DNA of 64,000 bases from Casuarina equisetifolia (lineage: Eukaryota; Streptophyta; Magnoliopsida; Fagales; Casuarinaceae), in contig CM052355.1 in assembly GCA_028551475.1 (NCBI GenBank), positions 8,866,001-8,930,000 on the forward strand, given 5' to 3'. A program made the position numbers and the translations under genes. The notes under the pieces are model-generated. The model was given only the letters and a program-made list of their open reading frames with translations. It did not search any database and was not told where the DNA came from. Below are positions 52,501 through 63,039 of the stretch, piece after piece (within the stretch, counting starts at the first letter, position 1; every line of letters begins with the position of its first letter).

Positions 52501-54246
52501 GAAAAGAAATATTTTATTGCAAATTATGTGATCATTGTCACCTGAATCAATAATCCATGCAGTGGAGGAAAAGGAACTGGAAAGGCAAAAACAAGTACCT
52601 GCAAAGCTGGCTACATGTCCGAAGTTCCAATATGATTAAAGACCTACATGAGTTGTTGGACTTGGGCTTCAGTGAGCAAGGAATTCAGCCCATTCGAGGT
52701 GGGAACAACATGAGAAGAAGCCGTTTTTTCTTAATCATCTTTTTCAGGAGGTTTCTTATGTAATTTCCAGCATTGATCTTTAGTAAGATTTTGTCTTTTG
52801 CAATAATCACAAAAAAGAGAGTTTGATCGTCCTCGGGAAGCATTTGGGCCGTTGTATTTGCGTGAATTGGAGAAAAAATGTTCGCCGTTGGATTATTTTA
52901 TTGCGGGTGTAGTGGTCACACGCTGAGGGCTGTTGGATGAAGGCGCTAATTCAAGCAAGTACAGACCATCAGATTTAGGGTTTGCATCCGAGTCGTCCGT
53001 CCTAGAGAAGGGGTAGCGCAAGTCTATCTCAAAAGAGCCTAGAGTGCCTCAGCCACTATTCCCACGAACAACCAAAGCTCTTTGCGTAGAGGAAGCCCGA
53101 GTCACCAAAATCACAGAATCTCCCATTAGGAGATATTTGAAAGAGGCTAATCGTTGATTTTCCTCTTGAGTGGCAAGGTGGAAGAGGCGATGGAGTAAAG
53201 GTGGAGGCTCTATTGTAAGGATTTGCGATCAAAAATCACTGTAAGTTTCGTTTAAAATCAATAAAAAACATAAAATACGATTTTGCTCCTTGATTTTCTG
53301 GTATTGGTGGAGGGTGGAGTTGAGGCCTTCAAGAGGCTCTTTGGCTTGATCGGGTTCGTTGCAGAAAGCAATGAACTGATGGAAAAGAATGACAATAAAG
53401 AGGTTGCCTTGCTTCAGATTGGCCAAAGATTGGTCAATTAAACGCACCCGATCCGTGTGACCATACATTTCACGAAGATTGTCTTAAATAATCTGGGCTT
53501 CTTTGGTCAAAAGGAGGCCAACGGCGACATTGAGGGCAAGAACGTTCCCAATCCATGTGCGAACTAATTGGGAACATTTTTTACATTGCCGGGTGAGTCA
53601 AGGGTTGGGCGGGAGAGGGACAATTCCGTCAAGGAAATCATCCTTGTCCTTCGTGACCAGGGTGCATCGGAAGTCATGGGCCCAAACAAAGTAATTGTTG
53701 GTGTTGGTGAGAGATTGTGAAACGAGACGGAGCTTCGGTCCATCGAAAACGATAGTGTAAAGAGGGCCACTCGGTTCCAGGTAGCCGCTGGCGGCGGTGG
53801 AATAGGGAATAAAAAATGGGTGAGGGAACGGGTAGGGATTGCTACCCGAACTTGAAGAACCCGATGAACCCAATTCGTCTGTGGTACCCGAAGGAGGGGT
53901 GGGCCCCATAGGGGGCCAACCTGATCTAGGAGGCCCAGTGGCCATGGCTGGGTTAGGCCCGAGACCACTAGTGGTGGATTGGATCAAAGAAGGGTTGGCA
54001 CTGAGAGGAAAAAAAATATGAAACCCAAGAAGCCTATGGATTGGGCTGAGAGGAGATCGGGCCTGTTGGGTGAGGGCCCGAGAGCATGGGGACAAATGAT
54101 CCCAAAGGAGAGCCCATAAGTAGAGCTCTTTTCAGCCTAACATCAGAGGTGGGGAGCGCAGCAGATTGGGGAATCTTAGATTGGGTGAGATCTTCAATTG
54201 CAGGAGCGTCAGAATCAGAATGAGCGGGCTTAGAGGATTTCGGCAT
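49570..54246 (-). pseudogene. Decayed copia gag-pol of the old element
   Basis: Pieces in shifting frames read in copia order on the minus strand. Gag N-terminal part: 54,246 down to about 53,560 (segment with TNTNNYFVWAHDF). A zinc knuckle near 52,765-52,815 has its His position changed to Leu. A protease DSG motif lies near 52,535-52,555. Integrase core is at 51,377-51,895 (RVRTDNAHDF, TPQQNEAVERKHRH). Reverse transcriptase is at 50,047-50,961, including the YVDD catalytic motif near 50,275. RNase H is at 49,570-49,809 (SSAESEYHAMA). Frameshifts and stops separate all domains, so it is not autonomous. Confidence 0.9.
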
Positions 54247-54433
54247 GGTAAGAGAAAAGGTTAAAAAGTGTGGTTTGAGAGTTTTGTTGAGTATGAAAAT
54301 AAACTAATTTCCACACCAGAGTTGCTAACGCTGTGATGTAGGTAGCAAGAACAGCAAAAAGAGAGAAAAAAAACTCAAACCCAAAAAAGCTGTAGAAGCA
54401 AGGAAAACAGGAACGAACCTGGCTCTAATACCA

Positions 54434-54674
54434 TGTCACAAAGAGAAAACAAAGAAGAACATAGAGTGGGAACCTTTGGTTTATTACTTTCTTAAGGAAG
54501 ATGTACAAAGACTTGTTCCTTTATAATACAAGAGTGAACTAAACATTGAAATTATACATACCAAAATAAACAAATATTTTTCTACTAATTACATAAACAA
54601 TTCCTAAAGTAGATCACATTATATGGAAAGAGTAATCTGCCAATATTGGAGAATATACATGCATATCTCCAACA
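54434..54674 (-). repeat. 5' LTR of the old copia element
   Basis: 241 bp, TG...CA ends. The tRNA-Met primer-binding site adjoins its inner edge at 54,418-54,433. Confidence 0.93.
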
Positions 54675-57180
54675 GTTAGCCTCTAAAAAACGATGTTACA
54701 CTTTGGTTTGAGGTTTGAGGATATATCCAATTTGTACTTACATTCATTGTGCTTGAGATCACAGCTTCATGTTATGGTCTATAGCAGCATAGCTTGTTAT
54801 GGATGTTGTTCTAGGAGCCTTAGATGAACTGTGATAGTCCTTGCTATTGCATGGTTTAATGTTAGAAGGACTCGAGTCTACATGGCAAGAAAACTAAGTC
54901 ATGAGGATTCAAAGATATGCAGCAAATGTGGTGTCTAATAGGGTAGGCTTTCATTTTCACTTTGGGGACGAGTCTACTTTTGTCCTTGTATAATGCAGTG
55001 CTACTGATATTTAATTAATTATACCCAAGTTTGGTTCATGGCTGATGATGGTGCCTATTTGGATCTGGCTTGATCTTTGATTGGAGGAATTTATGGGAGT
55101 TTCATCCTTAAAGGCCAAATTATGATTTGTTTCTGGTCTTCTTCATCGTCTATGATTCTATTATGTCAATTACCATAAGTCCTCGATCTTTTATTGACTT
55201 CTTGCTTGAATCATAATTATCCTTTGGAACTCATCCTTTCCTTCAGTGACTAACCAGCAAGAACCCAAAAAAGTCATTTTGTAGTTTCTACTACATTGTT
55301 ACTTTTGCCCGTTTAGTATTCTGTTGTTTTAATTTAGATGTTCTGCTCAGTCAGTCGTAGAATGGGCTGTGTATCAATGGATTGTGATGTTCTCTTTGTA
55401 ACTGCAATGTTTATAATTGCTAACTTCTGCTGTCACTCTTTTAGGATGTAACGTAATAAAGGCCAGTTTACGTCTTCTAAGTCCAATAATGATGATTCAG
55501 TGTCAGCCGCAACAAGTTGGGGCTCAAGCGAGAGCTGGGGTCCTGATTTGGAATGGATCCCAGTATCAGGAGATTGTGTAAATTTGCATATTTTATTTGG
55601 TTTCTGTGATATCTACCTTTAATTAATGGTCTATTTATGAAGACCCTTCGAAACATGACTGCAACATGAGTCGTGCGAAGTATCTCCAAAGCTGAAGAAA
55701 TTCCAAAGAATGCACTAAATATTTAAGATGTACTTAACTGAAAATATCTCAGAAACTATTACCTACTAGTACAAAAAAAATTAAAATATATAAATAATTT
55801 GGCTTTTATTCTTGTCAACAGCAGCAGTACTTATCACTGTTTGCAGTATCACACTGTATATAGCGATGCTGTATCAACTCTTAACATTCTTAGTCATGTT
55901 ACAAATTTCTGCTGGTTGTTGTTGACAGAGCTGCATACTTTATGGAATGTACTTTGTCCACACTAAAGATTTCTCATTCATGTATTTCAGTATTCATATT
56001 ATGCGTCTCTTGATGCCTGCTGCTCACAAGCTTCTTATGTGGTATCGACTTTTGCATACTGTACATCATTTATTGTCTGTCACACGAGTTCAACATCCTT
56101 GATCTGAATCTTTTGATTGTGGCCATTTTGTGGGAACATGCTGTTTCATAATTTCTGCTCTGTTTTTTCAGAAAATCAAAAATGAAACTTCATGTGAAGT
56201 ATTCTTCATTTTGATTTTTCATGTTATTAATTGTGACTCCAGTTTGTTGTCGTACTTTTGGCCATAGCAGTGGAATCTTTCCTTTTGTTCTCTGTTGCTT
56301 TTCATGGTAAAGGTCAAATTTTTTTGCAATCATAATTTTCTCTTCATTTGTTGTGGTACGTTTCTTCTGCATCACACGTCTGCAAAATGATGAATGGAAT
56401 CTCTGAACTATTGCTAACTATTGCTACGACACTATGCAACCTGTGTTTCATAGAGTAAACCTGATGATGTTTGATTAGTTTCTTTGTGCAATTTACTAGT
56501 TTGTTCTTTGTTGCATCTTAATGTATGTTACAGATTGATGTAAGTGCAGCATATTGTATTATTTGGAACTTTATTTTCTGCCAACTCAGGAAAAAGAGGA
56601 AAAATAGTCCCATGCTTAACTATAGTGTGATTTTAACAAGGTATATTTAGAAAAGAAGGAAAAATTATTCTTGCATATTAAAATACGATAGTAAACCTTT
56701 TGCTTAGATTCCATTCAAGCTACTAAGAGTTGACTTTTATATTTCTAGTATTTGCACAGAGGGTTACAGTGAAAGAGAAGGGAATAAAAGGGTTAGGATA
56801 ACGCTTGGCATGCTTGTGAAATATTATGCATGTTTGTCATCATTAATGAGGGATTTTCCACTTAACAGTTGCATCTGAGTAGCTACACAAAAGGTTCAGT
56901 ATCAAATTGCTACATGTGTCTTGACATAACAAGGATGCGTGGTCCCTTCAGATCTCATGAGGGCCAATGGATTACAAAAGAATCCTTAGAAGTGAATTCA
57001 GTTTCTAAAATGTACATACCACACCGGACAGTTTCATAGAGGAGGAAAGTATTGAGAGTCCACAATCCAGAAGAAGACATCGTTTAAGACATTGCCGTCT
57101 GTTGAAAGAGCTAAGAAGGTAAATTAATGAAAGATATAAAATAGTAATGTAATGGCTTGGGTTGATGCAAATTGGCGCCC

Positions 57181-57520
57181 TGTAAAAAGTAAACAACTCA
57201 GGAACTTCGGGTGAATCTTGCTGATTTCATTGACAAGCAAACCGAATTACAAAGAGTTCTTGCGGGAGAAATTGTTCCCGTGATGAAATAAAACGAAAAA
57301 TTGTGTACATATTAATAGAGGAAGAAGAAGGGTAAAAAGGGGCAGCAGCGGGCAATGCTGCTGCGGTAGCTTGTGTAGCCCCGTCTAGCACCAGCTGTGT
57401 CTGGTGCTAGAACCGTAGGTGGCGTGGTGCAGTGGTGGTGCAGAGCAGAGCCGCAGGGTGCAGATGTCTTCTCTGTCGGGGGTGCTGATGTGGCAGGCTG
57501 ACGTGGCTCATCTTCAAACA
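57181..57520 (-). repeat. 3' LTR of the young copia element
   Basis: 340 bp. It contains a perfect 11-bp inverted repeat at 57,384-57,411 (tctagcaccag ... ctggtgctaga, 6-nt loop) and a second short stem (gcagcagc ... gctgctgc) just upstream. Confidence 0.95.
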
Positions 57521-57527
57521 GGCCCCT

Positions 57528-59855
57528 TCAAGCTAATGGTCGGTATGTGTTAATAACGCCTAGCTTGGAAAGGAGATGAGCATGCTGATTTGCCCTAAGG
57601 GCCTTGGTCAAAAGGTCAGCTGGTTGATCCTTAGTCTCGACGTGATCGGTCTTGATAATTCGTCGACGTATCTTCTCACGAATAAAATGACAGTCCACAT
57701 CTATGTGCTTGGTCCGCTGATGTACCATCGGATTAGCGGTGAGTTCCATGGCAGCTTTGTTGTCACAAAATAACTGCACTGGACGGGGAACATTGATTCC
57801 CATATCTTCAAGAAGTCCAAGTAACCATAGTATCTCGCAGGATGTGACTGCCATTGCTCGATATTCAGCCTCTGTAGATGATCTAGAGACTACCCCCTGT
57901 TTCTTGCTTTTCCAAGAGATGAGGGTACTTCCAAGCATGATGCAAAAACCTGTCAAGGACTTCCTACCTACCTTGCATGATGCGTAGTCGGAATCACAGT
58001 AGGCGTGCATCTGATAACCTCCTGAAGAGGGGATGAATAATCCTATTCCTGGACAGCTCTTCAGATATCTCACTAGTCGAATAGCCGCTTCCCAATGAGA
58101 CTTCTTCGGCTTGTGCATGAACTGAGCTAAATTGTGAACTGTATAGGAGATGTCTGGTCGTGTGACCGTGAGATAGTTCAGTTTCCCTATAAGTTGTTGA
58201 TACTTAAGGGAATCATTCAGAAGAGGGTCATCATCTCTCGGGACATGTGCTCCTTGATCGTGCTTGGCCGTGGTCAAGGATAGATTTGTGTCCATGGGAT
58301 TGTCAACTGGTTTTGTACCACTGAGCCCCATCTCATCAATCAGTTCAAGGATGTATTTTCTTTGACTCAAGTGAAGGCCCTTCTCATCTCTCAAGACCTC
58401 AACCCCAAGAAAAAACTTGAGATTTCCCAAGTCCTTGATGTGGAAGGAAGAATGTAAATGTGCCTTCAATTCCTTGATGCCATCAATGTCACTACCTGTA
58501 ATGAGGATGTCGTCAACATAAATCATGATGAGGACAATGAGATTACCTTGTCGCTTGACAAAGAGGGAAGTGTCGTGCATGGAGTCTTGATAGCCAGCTG
58601 CCAGTAGAGCTGTGGTGAATTTCTCATACCATTGTCGTGCAGCTTGCTTAAGTCCATAAATAGAGCGTTTGAGCTTGCATACCTTCCCAGTATGTTCATG
58701 TGGGTTGCCAGGAGGAAGGCGCATGTATACTTCTTCATGTAAGTCCCCTTGTAGGAAAGCATTGCTAACGTCCATCTGGTAGATATTCCAGTCATTCTGA
58801 GCCGCCAATGAGAGGGCACATCGAACTGTAATATGCTTTACCACTGGTGCAAAAATATCATGATAGTCCACTCCTTCCTTTTGGCTGAAACCTTTAGCCA
58901 CAAGATGGGCTTTATATCTCTCTACCGTCCCATCAGCATTGTACTTGATCTTATATACCCATTTACATCCAATGGCTTTCCTCCCAAGTGGAAGATCCAC
59001 AATCTCCCAAGTGTTGTTTGCCTCCAATGCCGTGATCTCTTGTGTCATGGCATCTTGCCATCTAGGATTGCAAACTACCTCATAGTGATAGGTTGGTTCT
59101 GTTTCAAGTGAAATGGAGGCAATGAAGGCTTGGGTGATAGGAGAAAGGTGATCATATGAAATGAAGGCGGAAAGTGGGTATTCTGAAGATGTGCTTTCAA
59201 GAGCATTGATGGTAGGGCAGACATAGTCATTTGACCAAAGTGGTGGTCGAGAGACTCTAGTGGAGCGCCTCAGGATTATGTCAGCTGGAGGCTCTGGGGG
59301 CTCTACTGATGGTGAGGGTTCTGGTTCGTCCTCATCAGAGAAGAAATCATATGGTTCGGCTGATGGTGGTGGAGGAACCAGGGTTCGGTGTGAAGGAGGT
59401 GTAGGGTCAGGTGGTGTGGAAATGTGCTCATTCGAAGTGGGGAATGAGCTGGAGCATTCGCTGATTGGCGTTGATTGATGTACTCCCGGATCCTTTTCAA
59501 CGAGATCTGTCAAAGGGACAAGGTGTGTGGACTGTGATTTAGGGCTAGTGCGTGAGAAGGGGAAAATGTCCTCGTGGAATGTGACATCCCTATTGACAAA
59601 GAAACGATGTGTTTCGGGGTTATAAAGTCTATATCCTTTCTGACTAGGTGCATATCCCATGAAGATGCATGGTGTTGCTCGTGGAGCAAATTTGTCTCTT
59701 GGTCCTACAGTAGTGGCATAACAGAGACATCCAAAAACCCTAAGGTGAGAGATCTTGGGAGTTTTTCCAAATAATTTCTCGTAAGGTGTGACCTCATCTA
59801 AAACGGATGATGGCATCCTGTTGATGAGGTATGTGGCTGTGAGAATGCACTCTCC
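57528..59855 (-). pseudogene. Copia integrase C-terminus, reverse transcriptase and RNase H (downstream of the in-frame TAG)
   Basis: In the same frame as the upstream gag-protease-integrase segment, separated only by the TAG at 59,856-59,858. The open stretch of 762 codons from its first ATG (59,816) contains the GKTP/HLRVFGC integrase C-terminal motif, the reverse transcriptase core (KYNADGTVERYKAHLVAKGF, YVDDILITGSD) and RNase H (SSTEAEYRAMA, then DNKAAMELTANP). Without read-through of the TAG these domains would not be made as part of the polyprotein. Trans-mobilisation by related elements remains possible. Confidence 0.92.
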
Positions 59856-62222
59856 CTAAAATTTAATGGGGAGGTGAGCCTGAAATTTGACCGCTCGTGC
59901 TACATCTAAAATGTGACGATGTTTACGCTCAACAACACCATTTTGTTGGGGAGTGTGGACACATGAGCTTTCATGCGTGATCCCCCTAGATGAGAAAAGG
60001 TTTTTGATGTTGTGATTGAGGAAATCAAGGGCATTGTCGGTCCGAATGCGTTTGATATTGGTGTCAAACTGATTGCGGACGAGATTGAGAAACTCTTCTA
60101 TTTTTGGAAAAGTTTCGTCCTTTGTTTTCATGAGAAACGTCCATGTTCCTCGTGAAAAGTCATCAACAATGGTGAGAAAATATCTCGACCCATCATGATT
60201 AGGACTCCGGTATGGGCCCCAAACATCAACATGTATTAAATCAAAAAGCCGTTGCGCTGTGTGATCGCGCGTCGAAAAAGGTTTGCGAGTTTGTTTCGCA
60301 AGTGGACAAATATCACAAAATTTATCAAGAGAATAATTTTGAAAAGTAAGTTCTTTGATAAATTTAAATTTTGCATGTGACATGTGTCCAAAACGACAAT
60401 GCCAAAGTTTGGAATCAAAAGTACAACTCGATAAGGAGTTTACAAAATGTGAATTTGAAGTTCCAAGTGTGGATGAATTTTTCCTAGTAGATGATGCAAC
60501 AAAGAAATAAAGCCCATTTTTCATCCTACCCAGGCCCTTGACATCACTCGTCGAAAGGTCTTGAAATACACAAAATTCGGTGTAGAGGATGATTCGACAA
60601 TTGTTATCAAGGCAGAATTTAGAAACAGATATCAAATTGAATTTAAAATCAGGAGAATATAGGACAATATTCAATTTGAGATGCTTGGAAATATGGGATT
60701 TGCCAGTGTGAGTAGCCAATGCACTATCACCATTAGGAAATTTAACTTTCCTAGATCTAGATGCGCATGATGCAATAGAGTCTAGGCAATTTAAGTTGGC
60801 AGTAATATGATCACTAGCACCAGAATCAATAATCCAAATTCGATTGAGGAAATCGGGCGTACCTTCAGCCAAGTAAGCATGGCTATCTTCGGAGTCCTTT
60901 TTGACAAATTGCATAAACCGTTGGAAGTCGGTTTTGGTGATGAAGACATGATCTGAATCGTCGGTTACCAAGTTGGCTTTTGCTTCCTCCTTGTAGTGCT
61001 TGTGACCTGGAGGGAACCCGTTCAGCTTGTAGCATTCCTTGCGCTCATGCCCATAATTCTTGCAATATTCACACTGGGGGCCAGTGAGGCGGTAGCAATT
61101 TTCCCGAGTGTGATTTTTCCGGCCGCAAATTGGGCATTTTTCAGCTGCCCTGTACGGCACGTCGTTTGCCCTAAACGACCTGTCGTTTTCGCGGCCTCTA
61201 AACGACCTGTCGTTTTGTGCGGCCTTAAGTGAGAACGATGCGTCGTTCTCGGTCAGCGCTGACTGCGCTGATGTCGCCGCGATAGGTCGTTCCGCTGCAA
61301 CAAGTGCTGATCGTTTGAACGACTTTGTTGCGTCGGGCGAAGTGTTCGCCGCAACAAAGCTGTAATCAGCCACCGTCTTCCCCGCCTCCGTCCGCCGGTA
61401 CTCAGCCTTGATGAGGATCGAATAGGCCTGGAAAACGTCGGGAAGCGGATTCATCAAGAAAATTTGGTCTCGGACGGCCGAATAGACCCCATCGACGCCG
61501 TGCATAAACTGGTAGAATTTCATCTTCTCCTGGTGGCGGACGCACGGCGGGTAGAGCAGAATATCAGGCTCCTCAAGCTCCATCAGTGAATCATACTCTT
61601 CCCAGAGCTCCCGGAGCTGGCCGAAGAACACCGAAATCGAGTTTCCCCCTTGCCGGATGTGCCAGAGATGGGTAATTAGGTCGTAGATGCGACTCGGGTC
61701 GACTTGGTTGTACCGGGCGCGGAGTTCGGACCAGAGCTTCGCGGCGGAGCGGGTGTAAATCAGGCCGCCGTGGAGCTCCTTTGCGATTGAGTTCAGAATC
61801 CAGCCCCGGCAAACCTGATTGCACCGCTCCCAGAGTGGCAGCAGCGGCGACCCGTCCTCCAGTTTCGGGTAGGACCCGTCGACGAAGACCAGTTTGTTCT
61901 TGATCGACAGCGAAATCAGCATCGTCTCGTACCAGACGGCATAATTCGAGGCTCCGGTCAGTTTCACGGTCACCAGCGTCAGAGAATTTGTGTCTCCGAT
62001 GGGCAAATAGAGCGGGTCGGTGAAGTCGGGTTCAACTCAGACCCGATTGTTGTTTTCTTCAAAATTCCGGCGCGGCGGAGTGTCCGCTCGCGGCGGAGTT
62101 TGGTTGATTTGGGGCGGCTCGAGAGGCGGCACATTTCGCCTCATGTAACTGCGGTGTGGCGGCACATACCGCGGACCTCCGCTGGATTGGCTGCCGGTGC
62201 GGACGGAGCGGTCGTCAGCCAT
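59856..62222 (-). pseudogene. Copia gag, protease and N-terminal integrase with two in-frame stops
   Basis: The frame opens at 62,222 (MADDRSV...) and is interrupted by TGA at 62,037-62,039, inside a segment typical of copia gag starts (VEPDFTDPLYL follows directly). It then runs open from 62,006 to a TAG at 59,856-59,858. Domains in order: gag (LTGASNYAVWYETM), two CX2CX4HX4C zinc knuckles near 61,030-61,145 (CPICGRKNHTRENC and CEYCKNYGHERKEC), protease DSGASDHIT near 60,815, integrase HHCC zinc region near 60,280-60,400, and the first part of the DDE core (DVWGPY..., RTDNALDF, TPQQNGVVERKH). Everything is in one frame, as expected for a single copia polyprotein. Confidence 0.92.
61154..61248. 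repeat. Same palindromic motif repeated inside gag
   Basis: Four copies at 61,154 (acggcacgtcgtt), 61,173 and 61,200 (aaacgacctgtcgtttt, twice identical) and 61,233 (gaacgatgcgtcgttc). On the coding strand they encode a repeated Asn-Asp-Arg/Ala-Ser-Phe peptide just before the zinc knuckles. Confidence 0.7.
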
Positions 62223-62244
62223 CGATCTAGGGCACGGTGGTCAG

Positions 62245-62466
62245 AAACGGTGCCGTTCTGTACTAGGGCAAATTAGGGCAAGAACCTGCAACGGCGTCGT
62301 TTTGAGCCTTTTGAGGTGGATGGAGAACGGTGTCGTTCTGCCTGATGATTTTAGGGCAAGTAAAGTCCAACGACGTCGTATTGACGAAGTTGGGATATGT
62401 GTTGCTCAAAAAATGACGTCGTTTCTGATTACGAGTTCGTTTTATCAAGAAAAACGATGCCGTTTT
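62245..62466. promoter_or_regulatory. Six spaced imperfect palindromes in the young copia leader
   Basis: Between the 5' LTR and gag, six related motifs of form aaCGryGyCGTtt occur: aaacggtgccgttc (62,245), aacggcgtcgtttt (62,290), aacggtgtcgttc (62,326), aacgacgtcgtatt (62,369), atgacgtcgtttc (62,412) and aacgatgccgtttt (62,452). Starts are 45, 36, 43, 43 and 40 bp apart. Function is unknown. The cores resemble ACGT-type bZIP sites and AACGG-type MYB sites, but this is only motif resemblance. Confidence 0.6.
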
Positions 62467-62699
62467 GGAGAGGGTGATCGGACTTTGTCGCAGAAGTGTT
62501 CTGCGAGTGCCGGAGATGAAAAATGGTCAGAATCTACGATTCTGCAGCCGAAAGTGGCGGAAAATAACGCAGAAAAGGCTGAAAAATGGATTTTTGTGAA
62601 GTGCGGAAGCGTGTTTGGGTTTGGATCGAAAAAAAATCAGGTTTGAAGTGCGATTTTTGAGAAGAAAAAAAAACCCCTCAAACCCTGGCTCGGGTACCA

Positions 62700-63039
62700 T
62701 GTAAAAAGTAAACAACTCAGGAACTTCGGGTGAATCTTGCTGATTTCATTGACAAGCAAACCGAATTACAAAGAGTTCTTGCGGGAGAAATTGTTCCCGT
62801 GATGAAATAAAACGAAAAATTGTGTACATATTAATAGAGGAAGAAGAAGGGTAAAAAGGGGCAGCAGCAGGCAATGCTGCTGCGGTAGCTTGTGTAGCCC
62901 CGTCTAGCACCAGCTGTGTCTGGTGCTAGAACCGTAGGTGGCGCGGTGCAGTGGTGGTGCAGAGCAGAGCCGCAGGGTGCAGATGTCTTCTCTGTCGGGG
63001 GTGCTGATGTGGCAGGCTGACGTGGCTCATCTTTAAACA
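62700..63039 (-). repeat. 5' LTR of the young copia element
   Basis: 340 bp, with three visible differences from the other LTR (G/A in the GCAGCAGC stem loop, T/C in 'ggcg.gg', C/T near the terminal 'aaaca'). The 11-bp inverted repeat is preserved at 62,903-62,930. On the element strand an AT-rich TATA-like stretch (ctattaatatg) lies centrally. Confidence 0.95.

Larger units (their letters stand above)
49034..54674 (-). mobile_element. Ty1/copia LTR retrotransposon, old and degenerate
   Basis: Complete element boundaries: 241-bp LTRs at 49,034-49,274 and 54,434-54,674, both TG...CA, flanked by the 5-bp target duplication GTTAG (49,029-49,033 and 54,675-54,679). The uninterrupted site is preserved in the GATA gene near 19,620 (gaggttagcctct). 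The primer-binding site at 54,418-54,433 matches initiator tRNA-Met with one mismatch on the minus strand. The polypurine tract at 49,275-49,286 reads AAGGGGAAG before the 3' LTR. The LTRs differ at about 18 of 241 positions by eye. Confidence 0.95.
57181..63039 (-). mobile_element. Ty1/copia LTR retrotransposon, young and nearly intact
   Basis: Element of 5,859 bp with 340-bp LTRs at 57,181-57,520 and 62,700-63,039, TG...CA ends, and target duplication CGCCC (57,176-57,180 and 63,040-63,044). The empty site survives in the GATA gene near 22,151 (ttggtgcccaatt). The primer-binding site at 62,686-62,699 resembles the initiator tRNA-Met complement with about two mismatches. The polypurine tract at 57,521-57,533 reads GAAGGGGCC before the 3' LTR. 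The LTRs differ at only about 3 positions, so insertion is recent compared with the old copia element nearby. Confidence 0.96.

Noticed and set aside
53839..54021. Plus-strand frames across the two copia elements (for example 53,839-54,021, 59,260-59,478, 62,197-62,646)
   Set aside because: Antisense shadows of gag-pol or of the LTR leader; no family signatures.
59856..59858. Programmed read-through of the in-frame TAG between integrase segments
   Set aside because: The stop is in the middle of the integrase core, not at a gag-pol border, and a second in-frame stop exists in gag; point-mutation damage is simpler.
62245..62466. CRISPR-like pattern of short repeats about 40 bp apart
   Set aside because: The host is a plant nuclear genome, repeats are imperfect and only 13-16 bp, spacing varies, and they lie in a retrotransposon leader.
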